A stretch of 64,000 bases of DNA. It comes from Paraburkholderia sp. BL23I1N1. Lineage in GTDB: Bacteria; Pseudomonadota; Gammaproteobacteria; Burkholderiales; Burkholderiaceae. Shown here one piece after another: positions 28,451 through 37,537 of the stretch (positions are counted from its first letter, which is position 1; every line of letters starts with the position of its first letter). Under the pieces are notes generated by a model. It made no database searches, was not told the origin of the DNA, and saw only the letters and a list, made by a program, of their open reading frames with translations. The stretch is from NCBI RefSeq assembly GCF_003610295.1, contig NZ_RAPV01000001.1, positions 4,712,001-4,776,000 of the forward strand. The letters run 5' to 3'. A program made the position numbers and the translations under genes.

Positions 28451-29869
28451 ATGACCAGTTATGTACCACCGGCCGGCCCGGCCAGTGCGGCAAGCGGTGC
28501 GTCCGGCGCGCCGCTCGCCGGCCATCAGGCAGGAATCGAAGAGGGACGTCACGCCGTCGACATCGGCCGCACGCTCGACGAAGGCCCTTACACCACCATG
28601 CAGAAGCTTGTGGTGTTGCTTGCGGCGTTGTCGATCGTTCTGGACGGCTTCGACAGCCAGTTGATCGGTTTCGCGATTCCAGTATTGATCAAGGAATGGG
28701 GCGTCACGCGCGCGGCTTTTGCGCCCGTGGTCGCGGCCGGTTTGATTGGCATGGGCATCGGCAGTGCGTGTGCCGGGCTGCTGGCCGATCGCTTCGGCCG
28801 CCGCTGGGCCATCATCGGCAGCGTGCTGGTGTTCGGCGCCGCCACCTGCGGCATCTGCTTCGCGCCGGACATTGTGACGATTGCCGTGCTGCGTTTTATC
28901 GCCGGTCTCGGCATCGGCGGCGCGTTGCCGAGCTCGACGACCATGACCGCCGAATTCACGCCGGCTCGCCGCCGCACCTTGGCCGTCACAGCGACGATCG
29001 TCTGCGTGCCGCTCGGCGGCATGGTGGCGGGGCTGTTCGCGCATGAAATTCTGCCGACGTACGGATGGCGCGGCTTGTTCATGATCGGCGGCGTGATGCC
29101 TCTCGCGCTCGGCGTGTTGCTGCTGTTCACGTTGCCCGAGTCGCCGCGCTTTCTCGCCCGCCGGCCGCAGCGTTGGCCGGAACTCAAACGCCTGCTTGGC
29201 CGGATGTCGCGTCCGGTGGCGAGCGGCTGCGTATTCACCGACTCGCGTGAACAGGCCGTCGAAAAACATACCGGCTTTACCGCGTTGTTCCGCGAGGGCC
29301 TGGCGCTCGATACAGTGGCGATCTGGTGCGCATTCTGCCTATGTCTGCTGGCCGTCTATAGCGCTTTCAGCTGGCTGCCCACCATGCTGAGCACGCAGGG
29401 TTTGTCGGTGTCGGTGGCGGGTGCGGGGCTCACCGCGTACAACCTCGGCGGCGTGGTCGGCGCGTTGCTGTGCGCTGTGGTGATTGCTCGCACGGGTTCG
29501 CGCTGGCCGTTGATTCTCTGCAGCGCGGGTGGTGCGGCGAGCGCATTGCTGCTGCTCGGCGTGAACATCTCCGAGCACACCGGCTTGCTGATCTTCGGTC
29601 TCGGCGTGCATGGCCTGTTCGTCAACGCGGTTCAGTCGACGATGTTTGCGCTGTGCGCTTACGTCTATCCGACCCGTGTGCGCGCAACTGGCACCGCATC
29701 CGCGCTCGCGTTCGGCCGGCTTGGCGCGATTGCCAGCGCATTCGCCGGCGCGGTGGTGATTACGGCCGGCGGTGCATCGTCGTATCTGTGGATGCTCGGG
29801 ATCGCGATGGTGGTCGTGATGGTCGCGCTGATGGTGGTCAAGCGTCATATTCCGAAGCCGGGCGTTTGA
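28451..29869 (+). CDS. MFS transporter, aromatic acid:H+ symporter (AAHS) type
   Basis: 472 aa from the ATG at 28451 (AGGAGAC upstream). A Ser/Ala/Gly-rich cytoplasmic N-terminus precedes twelve predicted membrane helices. Helix 1 carries DGFDSQLIGFA, the AAHS signature. The loop 2-3 motif is LADRFGRRWAII and the loop 8-9 region is VVIARTGSRWPLIL. AAHS members (BenK, PcaK, MhpT) import benzoate-like acids with protons. Context suggests benzoylformate, mandelate or benzoate; which is unknown. Confidence 0.87.
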   Translation: MTSYVPPAGPASAASGASGAPLAGHQAGIEEGRHAVDIGRTLDEGPYTTMQKLVVLLAALSIVLDGFDSQLIGFAIPVLIKEWGVTRAAFAPVVAAGLIGMGIGSACAGLLADRFGRRWAIIGSVLVFGAATCGICFAPDIVTIAVLRFIAGLGIGGALPSSTTMTAEFTPARRRTLAVTATIVCVPLGGMVAGLFAHEILPTYGWRGLFMIGGVMPLALGVLLLFTLPESPRFLARRPQRWPELKRLLGRMSRPVASGCVFTDSREQAVEKHTGFTALFREGLALDTVAIWCAFCLCLLAVYSAFSWLPTMLSTQGLSVSVAGAGLTAYNLGGVVGALLCAVVIARTGSRWPLILCSAGGAASALLLLGVNISEHTGLLIFGLGVHGLFVNAVQSTMFALCAYVYPTRVRATGTASALAFGRLGAIASAFAGAVVITAGGASSYLWMLGIAMVVVMVALMVVKRHIPKPGV

Positions 29870-30077
29870 GGGGCGCCATGCCCTGAATCACGGCGATCGG
29901 GCGTGAGACGCTGATTGCCGCTATCTGAAGCAGTCAATTGTGTGTGCGGGGCGGATTGAACAGCGGTCGGCATCGTCACGCCTGTAATTAGTATCACTAC
30001 ATAAAAATTCCACGTATGAGCCGCATGTGGATTGGTGTGTGCTCACACAAAGCATAGGTCATGGAGACACAGAGATA

Positions 30078-31214
30078 ATGAAATTCAAACTCGCTTTGGG
30101 CAGCATGTTGCTCGGACTCAGCGCTTCGTCGTTTGCGCAGAGCAGCGTAACGTTGTACGGGATCATCGATACTGGCGTCGAATTGGTGACGCATGCCAAT
30201 GCCGCGGGGAATAGTGTCGTACGCATGCCGGGCATCACGGGCGAATTTCCGTCGCGTTGGGGGATTCGCGGCAAGGAAGGACTGGGTGGTGGGCTGTCCG
30301 CGGTATTTGTGCTGGAAAGCGGCTTTAACGCTAAGGGCGGCACGCTCAATCAAGGTGGCCGGCTGTTCGGGCGGCAAGCCTATGTAGGGATCGAGAGCCC
30401 CTATGGCACGTTGACGTTCGGCCGCCAATACACCATGACGTATTGGGCGATACTCGATTCCGATCTGCTCGGCCCTGATATATACGGCGGCACGGGATCG
30501 TTCGATCAGTACATGCCGAGCGCGCGCAGCGACAACACGATTGCGTACAAGGGTACGTTCTCGGGCTTCACATTCGGCGCGACTTATTCATTCGGCCGAG
30601 ATTCAGCCGGTACCGGCAATTCGCCGGGGCAGGGCACCTGTGTGGGGTCGATTCCGGGCAGTTCGCAGAGTTGCCTCGAATGGTCGGCGATGCTGCGCTA
30701 TGACATGAACGGCTACGGCGTGGCGAGCGCCTACGACGAACAACGCGGCGGCCCGGGCGCGGCCGCGAATATGTTCGACGGCACGGCGCCTTTTGCGCTG
30801 ACGCAACCGGGCGACAAGGACGTGCGGATGCAGTTGAACGGCTACGGTCACATCGGGCCGGTGAAACTCGGGGCGGGGTGGCTGGGCCGTCACGTCGAAA
30901 CGGTGTCCCCGGCGTTGCCGGACGTGCGCTCGAATCTGTACTACGTGACCGCGTCTTATAACGTGACGCCTGCGTTCATCTTCGACGGCGGCGTGTACCG
31001 CATCATCAACCGTGCCGACGACACCCGCGGCACGATCGCCGCGCTACGCACCACGTATCTGTTGTCGAAGCGTTCCGCGGTTTATCTGCAAGGCGCGTAT
31101 CTGTTCAACAGTCCGCATGCCGCTTACGCGGTGAGCCAGGGTGGTGGGGGCACGACGCCGGCGCCGGGCGTCGGGCAACTCGGCGTGATGGCCGGCATTC
31201 GCCATTCGTTCTGA
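30078..31214 (+). CDS. porin of the aromatic uptake cluster
   Basis: 378 aa. The signal peptide ends SASSFA and the mature N-terminus is QSSVTLYGIIDTGV; the C-terminus IRHSF carries the terminal Phe. The same family as the porin at 9070 but divergent in sequence. The start at 30078 has AGAGATA directly upstream; a farther in-frame ATG at 30027 is rejected because it buries the signal peptide. Its position after the AAHS transporter suggests outer-membrane entry for the same substrate. Confidence 0.9.
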   Translation: MKFKLALGSMLLGLSASSFAQSSVTLYGIIDTGVELVTHANAAGNSVVRMPGITGEFPSRWGIRGKEGLGGGLSAVFVLESGFNAKGGTLNQGGRLFGRQAYVGIESPYGTLTFGRQYTMTYWAILDSDLLGPDIYGGTGSFDQYMPSARSDNTIAYKGTFSGFTFGATYSFGRDSAGTGNSPGQGTCVGSIPGSSQSCLEWSAMLRYDMNGYGVASAYDEQRGGPGAAANMFDGTAPFALTQPGDKDVRMQLNGYGHIGPVKLGAGWLGRHVETVSPALPDVRSNLYYVTASYNVTPAFIFDGGVYRIINRADDTRGTIAALRTTYLLSKRSAVYLQGAYLFNSPHAAYAVSQGGGGTTPAPGVGQLGVMAGIRHSF

Positions 31215-31345
31215 GCGATGCAGTGAAAGCGCAGTGATCTGGTGCAGACTTGCGGCCGATTTTCGGTATTCGCCAGATGTTCTGGGCGACGTGCTGCCTG
31301 CTATAACGCAGGTTAAGTGCAAGTCTTCTCGGTCATGCTCAAGAG

Positions 31346-31383
31346 AAAAAGGCCACGTCAGACATTCCGACGCGGCCTTTTTT
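31346..31383. terminator. bidirectional rho-independent terminator between porin and gabD
   Basis: AAAAAGGCC...CGTC pairs with GACG...GGCCTTTTT, leaving a nine-base loop and one mismatch. A/T tracts flank both sides, so it can end transcripts of the porin (+) and gabD (-). It is the clearest intrinsic terminator in the first half of the window. Confidence 0.85.
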
Positions 31384-31385
31384 GC

Positions 31386-32846
31386 TTAGATACCGCCGAC
31401 GCACATGTACTTGATGACGACGTAATCGTCGATACCGTAATGCGAGCCTTCGCGGCCGAGACCGGATTGCTTGACACCGCCGAACGGCGCGACTTCGTTG
31501 GAAATCAGCCCGGTGTTGATCCCTACCATGCCGTATTCGAGCGCTTCCGCGACACGCCAGACGCGGCCGATATCGCGGCTATAGAAGTACGACGCGAGGC
31601 CGAATTCCGTATCGTTGGCGAGGCGGATCACTTCTTCGTCTGACGAGAAGCGGAACAGCGGCGCGAGCGGCCCGAAGGTTTCGTCGCGCGCGACTTTCAT
31701 GGCCGGTGTGACATCCGCGAGCACGGTCGGCTCGAAGAAGCCGTGACCGAGCGCATGGCGCTTGCCGCCGGTGACGATGCGTGCGCCTTTGGCGAGGGCA
31801 TCTTCGATATGCGACTCGACCTTGAGCGCAGCGGCTTCGTTGATCAGCGGACCTTGCGTGACGCCATCTTCGGTGCCGCGGCCGACCTTGAGTTGTTCGA
31901 CGGCGACGCGCAGTTTTTCAGCGAATGCGTCGTAGACCTTATCGTGCACGTAGAAGCGATTCGTGCAGACGCAGGTCTGACCGCTATTACGATATTTCGA
32001 CGCGATGGCGCCTGCAACGGCCGCATCCAGATCCGCGTCTTCGAACACGATGAACGGCGCATTGCCGCCGAGTTCTAGCGACACTTTCTTGACCGTCGGC
32101 GCGCACTGCGCCATCAGCAGACGGCCTACCGGCGTCGAACCGGTGAAGGACAGTTTGCGCACGACCGGATTGCCGGTCATTTCCGCGCCGATCGCCTTCG
32201 GCTCGCCGGTAACGACGTTGAACACGCCGCGCGGCACGCCGGCACGTTCGGCCAGCACGGCGAGGGCGAGTGCCGACAGCGGCGTGGCTTCGGCCGGTTT
32301 GACGATGATCGGGCAGCCGGCGGCGAGCGCCGGGCCGACTTTCCGCGTGATCATGGCCGCCGGGAAATTCCACGGGGTGATGGCTGCGCAGACGCCGATC
32401 GGTTCTTTCGTCACGACAATGCGTTTGTCGCCTGCCGGCGTGGGGATGGTGTCGCCGTTGACGCGTTTGCCTTCTTCCGCGAACCATTCCAGAAACGAGG
32501 CGGCGTAGAGGATTTCGCCTTTGGCTTCGGCGAGGGGTTTGCCTTGTTCGGTGGTCAGGATTCTGGCCAGATCGTCGGCGTTTTCCAGCATGAGCTCATG
32601 CCATTTGCGCAGGATCGTGGCGCGGTGTTTAGCGGTGGTGGCGCGCCATGCCGGCCATGCGGCGTTGGCCGTGTCGATTGCACGGCGGGTTTCGGTTGTG
32701 CCCATGCGGGGCACTGTGGCGATTGTTTCGCCTGTGGCTGGGTTTTTTACTTCGAATGTTGTGGTGTCGTCGGCGGATTGCCATTCGCCTGCTATGTAGG
32801 CTTTTGTTTTTAGTAGGGAGGGGTCTTTTAGGACTAGCGTCGGCAT
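31386..32846 (-). CDS. gabD: NADP-dependent succinate-semialdehyde dehydrogenase
   Basis: 486 aa. GabD-type motifs: TPWNFPAAMITRK, FTGSTPVGRLLM, LELGGNAPFIVFEDADL with the general base Glu, and NSGQTCVCTNRFYV with the catalytic Cys. It oxidises succinate semialdehyde to succinate, the second step of GABA use. It lies 3' of gabT on the same strand but 714 bp away because of the repeat. The first about 45 codons are almost all A/C-ending, including rare CTA and ATA, unlike the rest of the gene. Confidence 0.93.
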   Translation of the reverse strand: MPTLVLKDPSLLKTKAYIAGEWQSADDTTTFEVKNPATGETIATVPRMGTTETRRAIDTANAAWPAWRATTAKHRATILRKWHELMLENADDLARILTTEQGKPLAEAKGEILYAASFLEWFAEEGKRVNGDTIPTPAGDKRIVVTKEPIGVCAAITPWNFPAAMITRKVGPALAAGCPIIVKPAEATPLSALALAVLAERAGVPRGVFNVVTGEPKAIGAEMTGNPVVRKLSFTGSTPVGRLLMAQCAPTVKKVSLELGGNAPFIVFEDADLDAAVAGAIASKYRNSGQTCVCTNRFYVHDKVYDAFAEKLRVAVEQLKVGRGTEDGVTQGPLINEAAALKVESHIEDALAKGARIVTGGKRHALGHGFFEPTVLADVTPAMKVARDETFGPLAPLFRFSSDEEVIRLANDTEFGLASYFYSRDIGRVWRVAEALEYGMVGINTGLISNEVAPFGGVKQSGLGREGSHYGIDDYVVIKYMCVGGI

Positions 32847-32887
32847 TTTTGGGTTTGCTCCTGGGATTTGGGTCTTTGGGTTTTTTT

Positions 32888-33115
32888 GCCTGCGCGGCGC
32901 TTGTCTGTGTTTTTATGGTGTTGGCCTTTCCTTGTTTTCTTGGTGGTCTATTAGCGTTGCCCCTGTGCGGGGCGGCACTTACTTTCTTTGCCGCCGCAAA
33001 GAAAGATAAGCAAAGAAAGCGGCTCAAACCGCTAACTTTTAAGCGGGTCCCCCGCACAGTCACGGTAGTGGTGCATCTGGAATCCGTGCTCTCGCACATT
33101 CGGCGTGAGTGACAA
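32888..33115 (+). repeat. left arm of a large dispersed inverted repeat
   Basis: This arm is matched in inverted orientation by 33315-33550, with 199 bp between. Conserved landmarks from outside inwards: GCCTGCGCGGCGC, GGCCTTTCCTTGTTTTCTT, GTCTATTAGCG, the mini-hairpin GCCCCTGTGCGGGGC, a CTTTCTTTGC...GCAAAGAAAG hairpin, AAGCGGCTCAAACCGCTAAC, and GTGGTGCATCTGGAATCCG. A third truncated copy lies at 53703-53816. I see no transposase or ORF that looks real, so it is either a non-autonomous element or a structured intergenic repeat. Confidence 0.85.
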
Positions 33116-33314
33116 GGGCGTCATACTTCCGGCGGCGCTGCGCGCGCCGACGCCCATTTCGTAAAACCGGCCACTACTTTTTTTGCACTCGCGTTTCATT
33201 CGGCGCTTCGCCGACGCGAAGCCGATGGCCCCCGCCGCGCGACGTGAGACCCACGGTTTTCCATGCATACCCATCCGCGACGCACGCAGTGCGGAGTGGG
33301 AGCTGATGAGTTCT

Positions 33315-33550
33315 TTGTCACTCACGCGAAATGTGCGAGCGCACGGATTCCAGATGCACCACTACCCTTTCCAAGCTAGGGGACCCGCTTAAAAGTTAGC
33401 GGTTTGAGCCGCTTTCTTTTGCCTACTTTTCTTTGCGGCAGGCAAAGAAAAGTAGGTGCTGCCCCGCACAGGGGCGACGCTAATAGACCGATAAGAAAAC
33501 AAGGAAAGGCCAACGCCACAAGCAAACAGACGAACAAGCGCCGCGCAGGC
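33315..33550 (-). repeat. right arm of the dispersed inverted repeat
   Basis: Reverse-complement partner of 32888-33115, with the same landmarks in reverse order. Differences are scattered substitutions and small indels, for example CTTTCTTTTG for CTTTCTTTGC, so the arms have diverged rather than arisen very recently. Together the arms fill the gap between gabT and gabD. Confidence 0.85.
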
Positions 33551-33560
33551 CAAAACCCCA

Positions 33561-34844
33561 TCAAACAGCTACAGCAACACTCTCCTTCAGCACAGCTTCA
33601 AGAATCCCCATCGCCTCGTCAAAAACAGAGTCCTGAATCGTAAGCGGGAACAGAAACCGAACCACATTCGAATAAACACCACAAACCAGCAACAACAACC
33701 CGCGCTCAAGCGCCCGCGCCTGCACCCGCTTGGTGAACTCAGCATCCGGCTCCGTCCCACCTGCCTTGCAGAACTCGACAGCCACCATCCCGCCCGGCCC
33801 ACGCACGTCGGCAATCTGCGGCACTTCGCTCTGAAGCGCGATCAGCTTCGCCTTGACACGATCGCCCAAAACAGTAGCCCGCTCGCAGAGCTTCTCTTCA
33901 TCGATGATATCGAGCACGGCATGCGCGGACGCAACCGCCAACGGGTTACCCGCATACGTACCGCCCAAACCGCCAGGCGCCGCCGCATCCATCAAATCAG
34001 CACGCCCGACCACACCCGACAACGGCATGCCGCCCGCCAGGCTCTTGGCCATCGTCATCAGATCAGGCACCACGTCATAGTGATGCATTGCAAACAACTT
34101 GCCGGTACGGGCAAAACCCGTCTGCACTTCATCGGCAATCAGCAAAATGCCATGTTCGTTGCACAGCTTGCGCAAAGCGCGCACGAACTCAGCCGGCGCC
34201 GGATAGAAACCGCCTTCGCCCTGAACCGGTTCGAAAATAATCGCCGCGACACGCTTCGGATCGATGTCGGCCTTGAACAGAAACTCGATCGCCTTCAGCG
34301 AATCAGCCGTCGCCACGCCGTGCAGCGGGTTCGGGAACGGAGCGTGGAACACGTCCGCCGGGAACGGGCCAAAGCCGATCTTGTACGGCGCAACCTTGCC
34401 GGTCAGCGCCATGCCCATCATCGTCCGGCCATGGAACCCGCCAGTGAACGCAATCACGCCCGGGCGGCCAGTCGCGGCACGCGCAATCTTGATCGCGTTT
34501 TCAACCGCTTCGGCACCCGTCGTGAAGAAGGCAGTCTTCTTCGGATAGTCGCCCGGCGCGCGCGCGTTGATCTTTTCAGCCAGCTCCACGTACGACGCGT
34601 ACGGCACGATCTGATACGCGGTGTGCGTGAAATGATCGAGCTGGTCGCGGATCGCCGCCAGAATCTTGGGGTGACGGTGGCCCGTGTTGCACACGGCGAT
34701 ACCCGCGGCGAAATCGATGAAACGGCGGCCTTCGACGTCCCACAACTCGGCGTTCTCCGCGCGCTCGGCGTAGAAATCGCACATCACCCCAACACCGCGC
34801 GGCGTGGCGGCGTCTTTGCGGCTCTTCAGTTCAGCATTCTTCAT
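33561..34844 (-). CDS. gabT: 4-aminobutyrate aminotransferase
   Basis: 427 aa class-III PLP aminotransferase. Motifs: FFTTGAEAVENAIKIAR, FTGGFHGRT, LLIADEVQTGFARTG with the PLP Asp, MAKSLAGGMPLSG with the PLP Lys, and GGTYAGNPLA. It moves the amino group of GABA to 2-oxoglutarate, giving succinate semialdehyde for GabD. AAGGAG precedes the start. The last about 45 codons are nearly all G/T-ending, a sharp change from the 5' part. It is divergent from gabR. Confidence 0.94.
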   Translation of the reverse strand: MKNAELKSRKDAATPRGVGVMCDFYAERAENAELWDVEGRRFIDFAAGIAVCNTGHRHPKILAAIRDQLDHFTHTAYQIVPYASYVELAEKINARAPGDYPKKTAFFTTGAEAVENAIKIARAATGRPGVIAFTGGFHGRTMMGMALTGKVAPYKIGFGPFPADVFHAPFPNPLHGVATADSLKAIEFLFKADIDPKRVAAIIFEPVQGEGGFYPAPAEFVRALRKLCNEHGILLIADEVQTGFARTGKLFAMHHYDVVPDLMTMAKSLAGGMPLSGVVGRADLMDAAAPGGLGGTYAGNPLAVASAHAVLDIIDEEKLCERATVLGDRVKAKLIALQSEVPQIADVRGPGGMVAVEFCKAGGTEPDAEFTKRVQARALERGLLLLVCGVYSNVVRFLFPLTIQDSVFDEAMGILEAVLKESVAVAV

Positions 34845-34920
34845 GGTATCTCCTTCGCTCCTCGGTTTTTGCGGGGTGTCGCGCGCTCAGCGCAGCACAT
34901 GCAGCGACTATAATAAGATT

Positions 34921-34964
34921 TGGCTCTTAACTTCAGAGCCATTTCAATAAAAATATAGGAGCCA
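34921..34964. promoter_or_regulatory. candidate GabR operator
   Basis: TGGCTCT (34921-34927) and AGAGCCA (34935-34941) form an inverted repeat. A further copy, GGAGCCA (34958-34964), is a direct repeat of the second at 23-bp spacing. MocR regulators such as GabR bind repeated half-sites of this kind. The last site overlaps the AGGAG ribosome site of gabR, suggesting autoregulation. TATAAT at 34909-34914 is nearby. Confidence 0.6.
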
Positions 34965-34967
34965 ATC

Positions 34968-36485
34968 ATGCGCGCGAGCGTTTTGTCCGACTGGCTAGCG
35001 CAGCGTCTCGACCGGGGCAACGGCCAACCGATCTATCGTCAACTGCATCGGCTGTTGCAGCAAGCGATTCTGTCGCGCGAATTGCCGGCGGGCAGCAAGG
35101 TGCCGTCGTCACGTCTGCTGGCGCAGGAATTGGGCATCGGGCGCAATACCGTCACGCAAGTGTACGAGCAGCTGGTGCTCGAAGGCTATGTCAGTTCGGC
35201 AACGGGCCGCGGCACGTTCGTCGCCGATAGCGCGCCGGACGAGATCGTCGGCGCGGCCGACGCCGAGGCGCCGGCCGCGCCGCTCGAGTCACTGCCGCCG
35301 CCACTGCCGTTGCAGGGCAATCGCGCATTGTCGACGCGCGGCGCGCGGCTCATCGCGGGGGCGGGCGTGTCGAAGCGGCAATGGGGCGCGTTCATGCCGG
35401 GGGTGCCGGATGTCACGAAGTTTCCGGCGCGCGTATGGAGCCGCCTGCACAACAAGTATTGGCGCCGTCTGCGCCCGGACCTGCTGACCTACGCGCCGGG
35501 CGGCGGGCTGGCCTTGCTGCGGCACGCACTGGCCGACTATTTGCGCACTTCGCGCTCGGTGCGTTGCACGCCCGAGCAGATCATCATCACGACCGGGATC
35601 CACCAGTCGGTCGATCTGGCCGTGCGTCTACTGTCCGATCCGGGCGACGTGATCTGGACCGAAGACCCTTGCTACTGGGGCGTGCGCAGCGTGCTGCACG
35701 TGTCCGGCCTGCAATCGCGGCCGATCGCCGTCGACGAAGAAGGCATCAATCCCTCCGCCGACGATCTCGCGCAGCCGCCGAAGCTGATGCTCGTCACGCC
35801 GTCGCATCAATATCCGCTCGGCATGGTGATGAGCCTCGCGCGGCGCCGCATGTTGCTCGAATACGCGCGGCAAAATCAGTGCTGGATCATCGAGGACGAT
35901 TACGACAGCGAATACCGCTACGGCAGCCGGCCGCTGGCGTCGCTGCAAGGTCTGGACAGGTCCGGACAGGTGATTTACGTGGGCAGCTTCGGCAAAACGC
36001 TGTTTCCGGGCTTGCGCATCGGCTATCTGGTCGTGCCCGAAGCGCTGGCCGAGAGCTTTGCGACCGCGAGCGCGGAGTTGTATCGCGAAGGGCAGTTATT
36101 GCAGCAGGCGATGCTCGCGGAATTCATCGCGGAAGGGCATTTCACGTCGCATATCCGCAAGATGCGCACGCTTTACGGGCAGCGCCGCCAGACTCTGCTG
36201 GACGCTGCCGCGCACCGTTATGGCGATGCGCTGCCGGCCGTGGGCGGCGATGCCGGTTTGCATCTGGTGATGCAATTGCCTGACGGCAGCGATGATCGCG
36301 CGGTGGCGGCGGCCGCGCTGGAGCGCAATATCGTCGTGCGGCCGTTGTCGGGGTATTACGCGCAACCGTCGCTGGCGCCGTCGGGTTTGCTGATCGGCTA
36401 TGCGTGCGTACCGGACGAGGAGATCGCGCCTGCTTTCAATACACTGGCCGATGCGATCGACGCGACGCTTGTGCAGTTTGCGTGA
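34968..36485 (+). CDS. gabR: MocR/GabR-family PLP-dependent transcriptional regulator
   Basis: 505 aa fusion protein. Residues 1-85 are a GntR winged helix (AILSRELPAGSKVPSSRLLAQELGI... trimmed to its key turn at SRLLAQELGIGRNTV). An alanine/proline-rich linker follows, then a fold-type-I aminotransferase domain with DPCYWG, IEDDYDSEYRYG and the PLP Lys in VGSFGKTLFPGLRIGY. Such proteins sense GABA with PLP and activate gabT/gabD. The gene is divergent from gabT, 123 bp away. Confidence 0.88.
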   Translation: MRASVLSDWLAQRLDRGNGQPIYRQLHRLLQQAILSRELPAGSKVPSSRLLAQELGIGRNTVTQVYEQLVLEGYVSSATGRGTFVADSAPDEIVGAADAEAPAAPLESLPPPLPLQGNRALSTRGARLIAGAGVSKRQWGAFMPGVPDVTKFPARVWSRLHNKYWRRLRPDLLTYAPGGGLALLRHALADYLRTSRSVRCTPEQIIITTGIHQSVDLAVRLLSDPGDVIWTEDPCYWGVRSVLHVSGLQSRPIAVDEEGINPSADDLAQPPKLMLVTPSHQYPLGMVMSLARRRMLLEYARQNQCWIIEDDYDSEYRYGSRPLASLQGLDRSGQVIYVGSFGKTLFPGLRIGYLVVPEALAESFATASAELYREGQLLQQAMLAEFIAEGHFTSHIRKMRTLYGQRRQTLLDAAAHRYGDALPAVGGDAGLHLVMQLPDGSDDRAVAAAALERNIVVRPLSGYYAQPSLAPSGLLIGYACVPDEEIAPAFNTLADAIDATLVQFA

Positions 36486-36639
36486 GTGGAGTCGAGGTCA
36501 GGTCGGTTCGCAATCAGATTGCGTGTCCACTCGTCGTGAGAATTTTTGGCGACAAATAACCCGTTACCGAACCTCGGCGCAGCGCCATCACGCCGGCGCA
36601 CTTACACACTGGCGTGCAGTATCGAAGCGATCTGAATGA

Positions 36640-36667
36640 GGGTTGGCGAAGCGGGTTTAGCCAACCC
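36640..36667. terminator. short hairpin between gabR and phnE
   Basis: GGGTTGGC pairs with GCCAACCC across 12 bases, between convergent genes. The rest of the 209-bp gap (36486-36694) holds nothing else I can recognise. Confidence 0.35.
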
Positions 36668-36694
36668 CCTCGGCATCCACGAATCGTAAAGCGG

Positions 36695-37537
36695 TCACGT
36701 CACCCGTTCGCGCAGCCACGCCGACGCCAGATCGATCACCGTCACGACGACAATCACCATAATCATCACCGCGGCCGTTTGCGCGTAGTTAAACGAGCGA
36801 ATCGCCTCGTACAGCACCACGCCGATCCCGCCCGCGCCGACCATGCCGACCACCATCGCCGAGCGCACGTTCGATTCGAAGCGATACAACGCGTACGAGA
36901 TCCACAACGGCAGCACTTGCGGCAGCACGCCGTAAATGATTTCGTCGAGACTGGTCGCGCCGGTGGCGCGCACGCCTTCGGCCGGACGCGGATCGATTGC
37001 TTCGACGGCTTCGGCAAAGAGTTTGGCGAGCACGCCGGTGGTGTGCACCCACAACGCGAGCACGCCGGCGAACGGACCGAGTCCCACCGCGACGATGAAC
37101 AGCATCGCGAAGACCATTTCATTGATCGCGCGGCATGCGTCCATCATGCGGCGCATCGGTTGCACGATCCACATCGGCGCCATGTTGTGCGCGGACATCA
37201 GTCCGCACGGAACCGCGCACACCAGCGAGAGGGCCGTGCCCCAGACCGCCACCGACAGCGTCACGGCCATCTCGTGCAGATAGCTGCGCCATTCGGTGAA
37301 GTCCGGCGGGAAGAAGTCTCTCGCGAACTGACCCATGTTGCCGGAGTCGGAGAACAGATCGAGCGGGCGCATATCGGCGCTGTGCCACGCGCCACCCAGC
37401 ACGGCAAGCACGGCGATCCAGCCGACGAGCGACAGCCAGCTGCGCTTGCCCGCAGCGGGGGCGGCAGCGCGTGCCGCCTGCGCGGCGAGCGCCTCGCTCG
37501 CACGCGCGGGCGACGTGATCAGATCAACCGTGTTCAT
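36695..37537 (-). CDS. phnE: phosphonate ABC transporter permease
   Basis: 280 aa with about six membrane helices. The EAA-type cytoplasmic loop that contacts the ATPase is [23 protein letters not shown]. The start overlaps the phnD stop as ATGA. It forms the inner-membrane channel for the PhnD-delivered ligand. Confidence 0.9.
   Translation of the reverse strand: MNTVDLITSPARASEALAAQAARAAAPAAGKRSWLSLVGWIAVLAVLGGAWHSADMRPLDLFSDSGNMGQFARDFFPPDFTEWRSYLHEMAVTLSVAVWGTALSLVCAVPCGLMSAHNMAPMWIVQPMRRMMDACRAINEMVFAMLFIVAVGLGPFAGVLALWVHTTGVLAKLFAEAVEAIDPRPAEGVRATGATSLDEIIYGVLPQVLPLWISYALYRFESNVRSAMVVGMVGAGGIGVVLYEAIRSFNYAQTAAVMIMVIVVVTVIDLASAWLRERVT

Larger units (their letters stand above)
32847..33560. 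other. gabT-gabD intergenic region occupied by the inverted repeat
   Basis: 714 bp. Apart from the two repeat arms and the 199-bp spacer (33116-33314), which shows no convincing gene, the ends are strongly strand-biased: G/T-rich on the plus strand at the left, A/C-rich at the right. gabD translation may need a promoter inside or beside the repeat, since gabT transcripts would have to cross it. Confidence 0.6.

Noticed and set aside
32640..33720. Skewed gabD/gabT ends as horizontally acquired DNA
   Set aside because: The proteins remain normal GabD and GabT to their ends and the skew reverses strand at the repeat; transfer would not give a mirror pattern.
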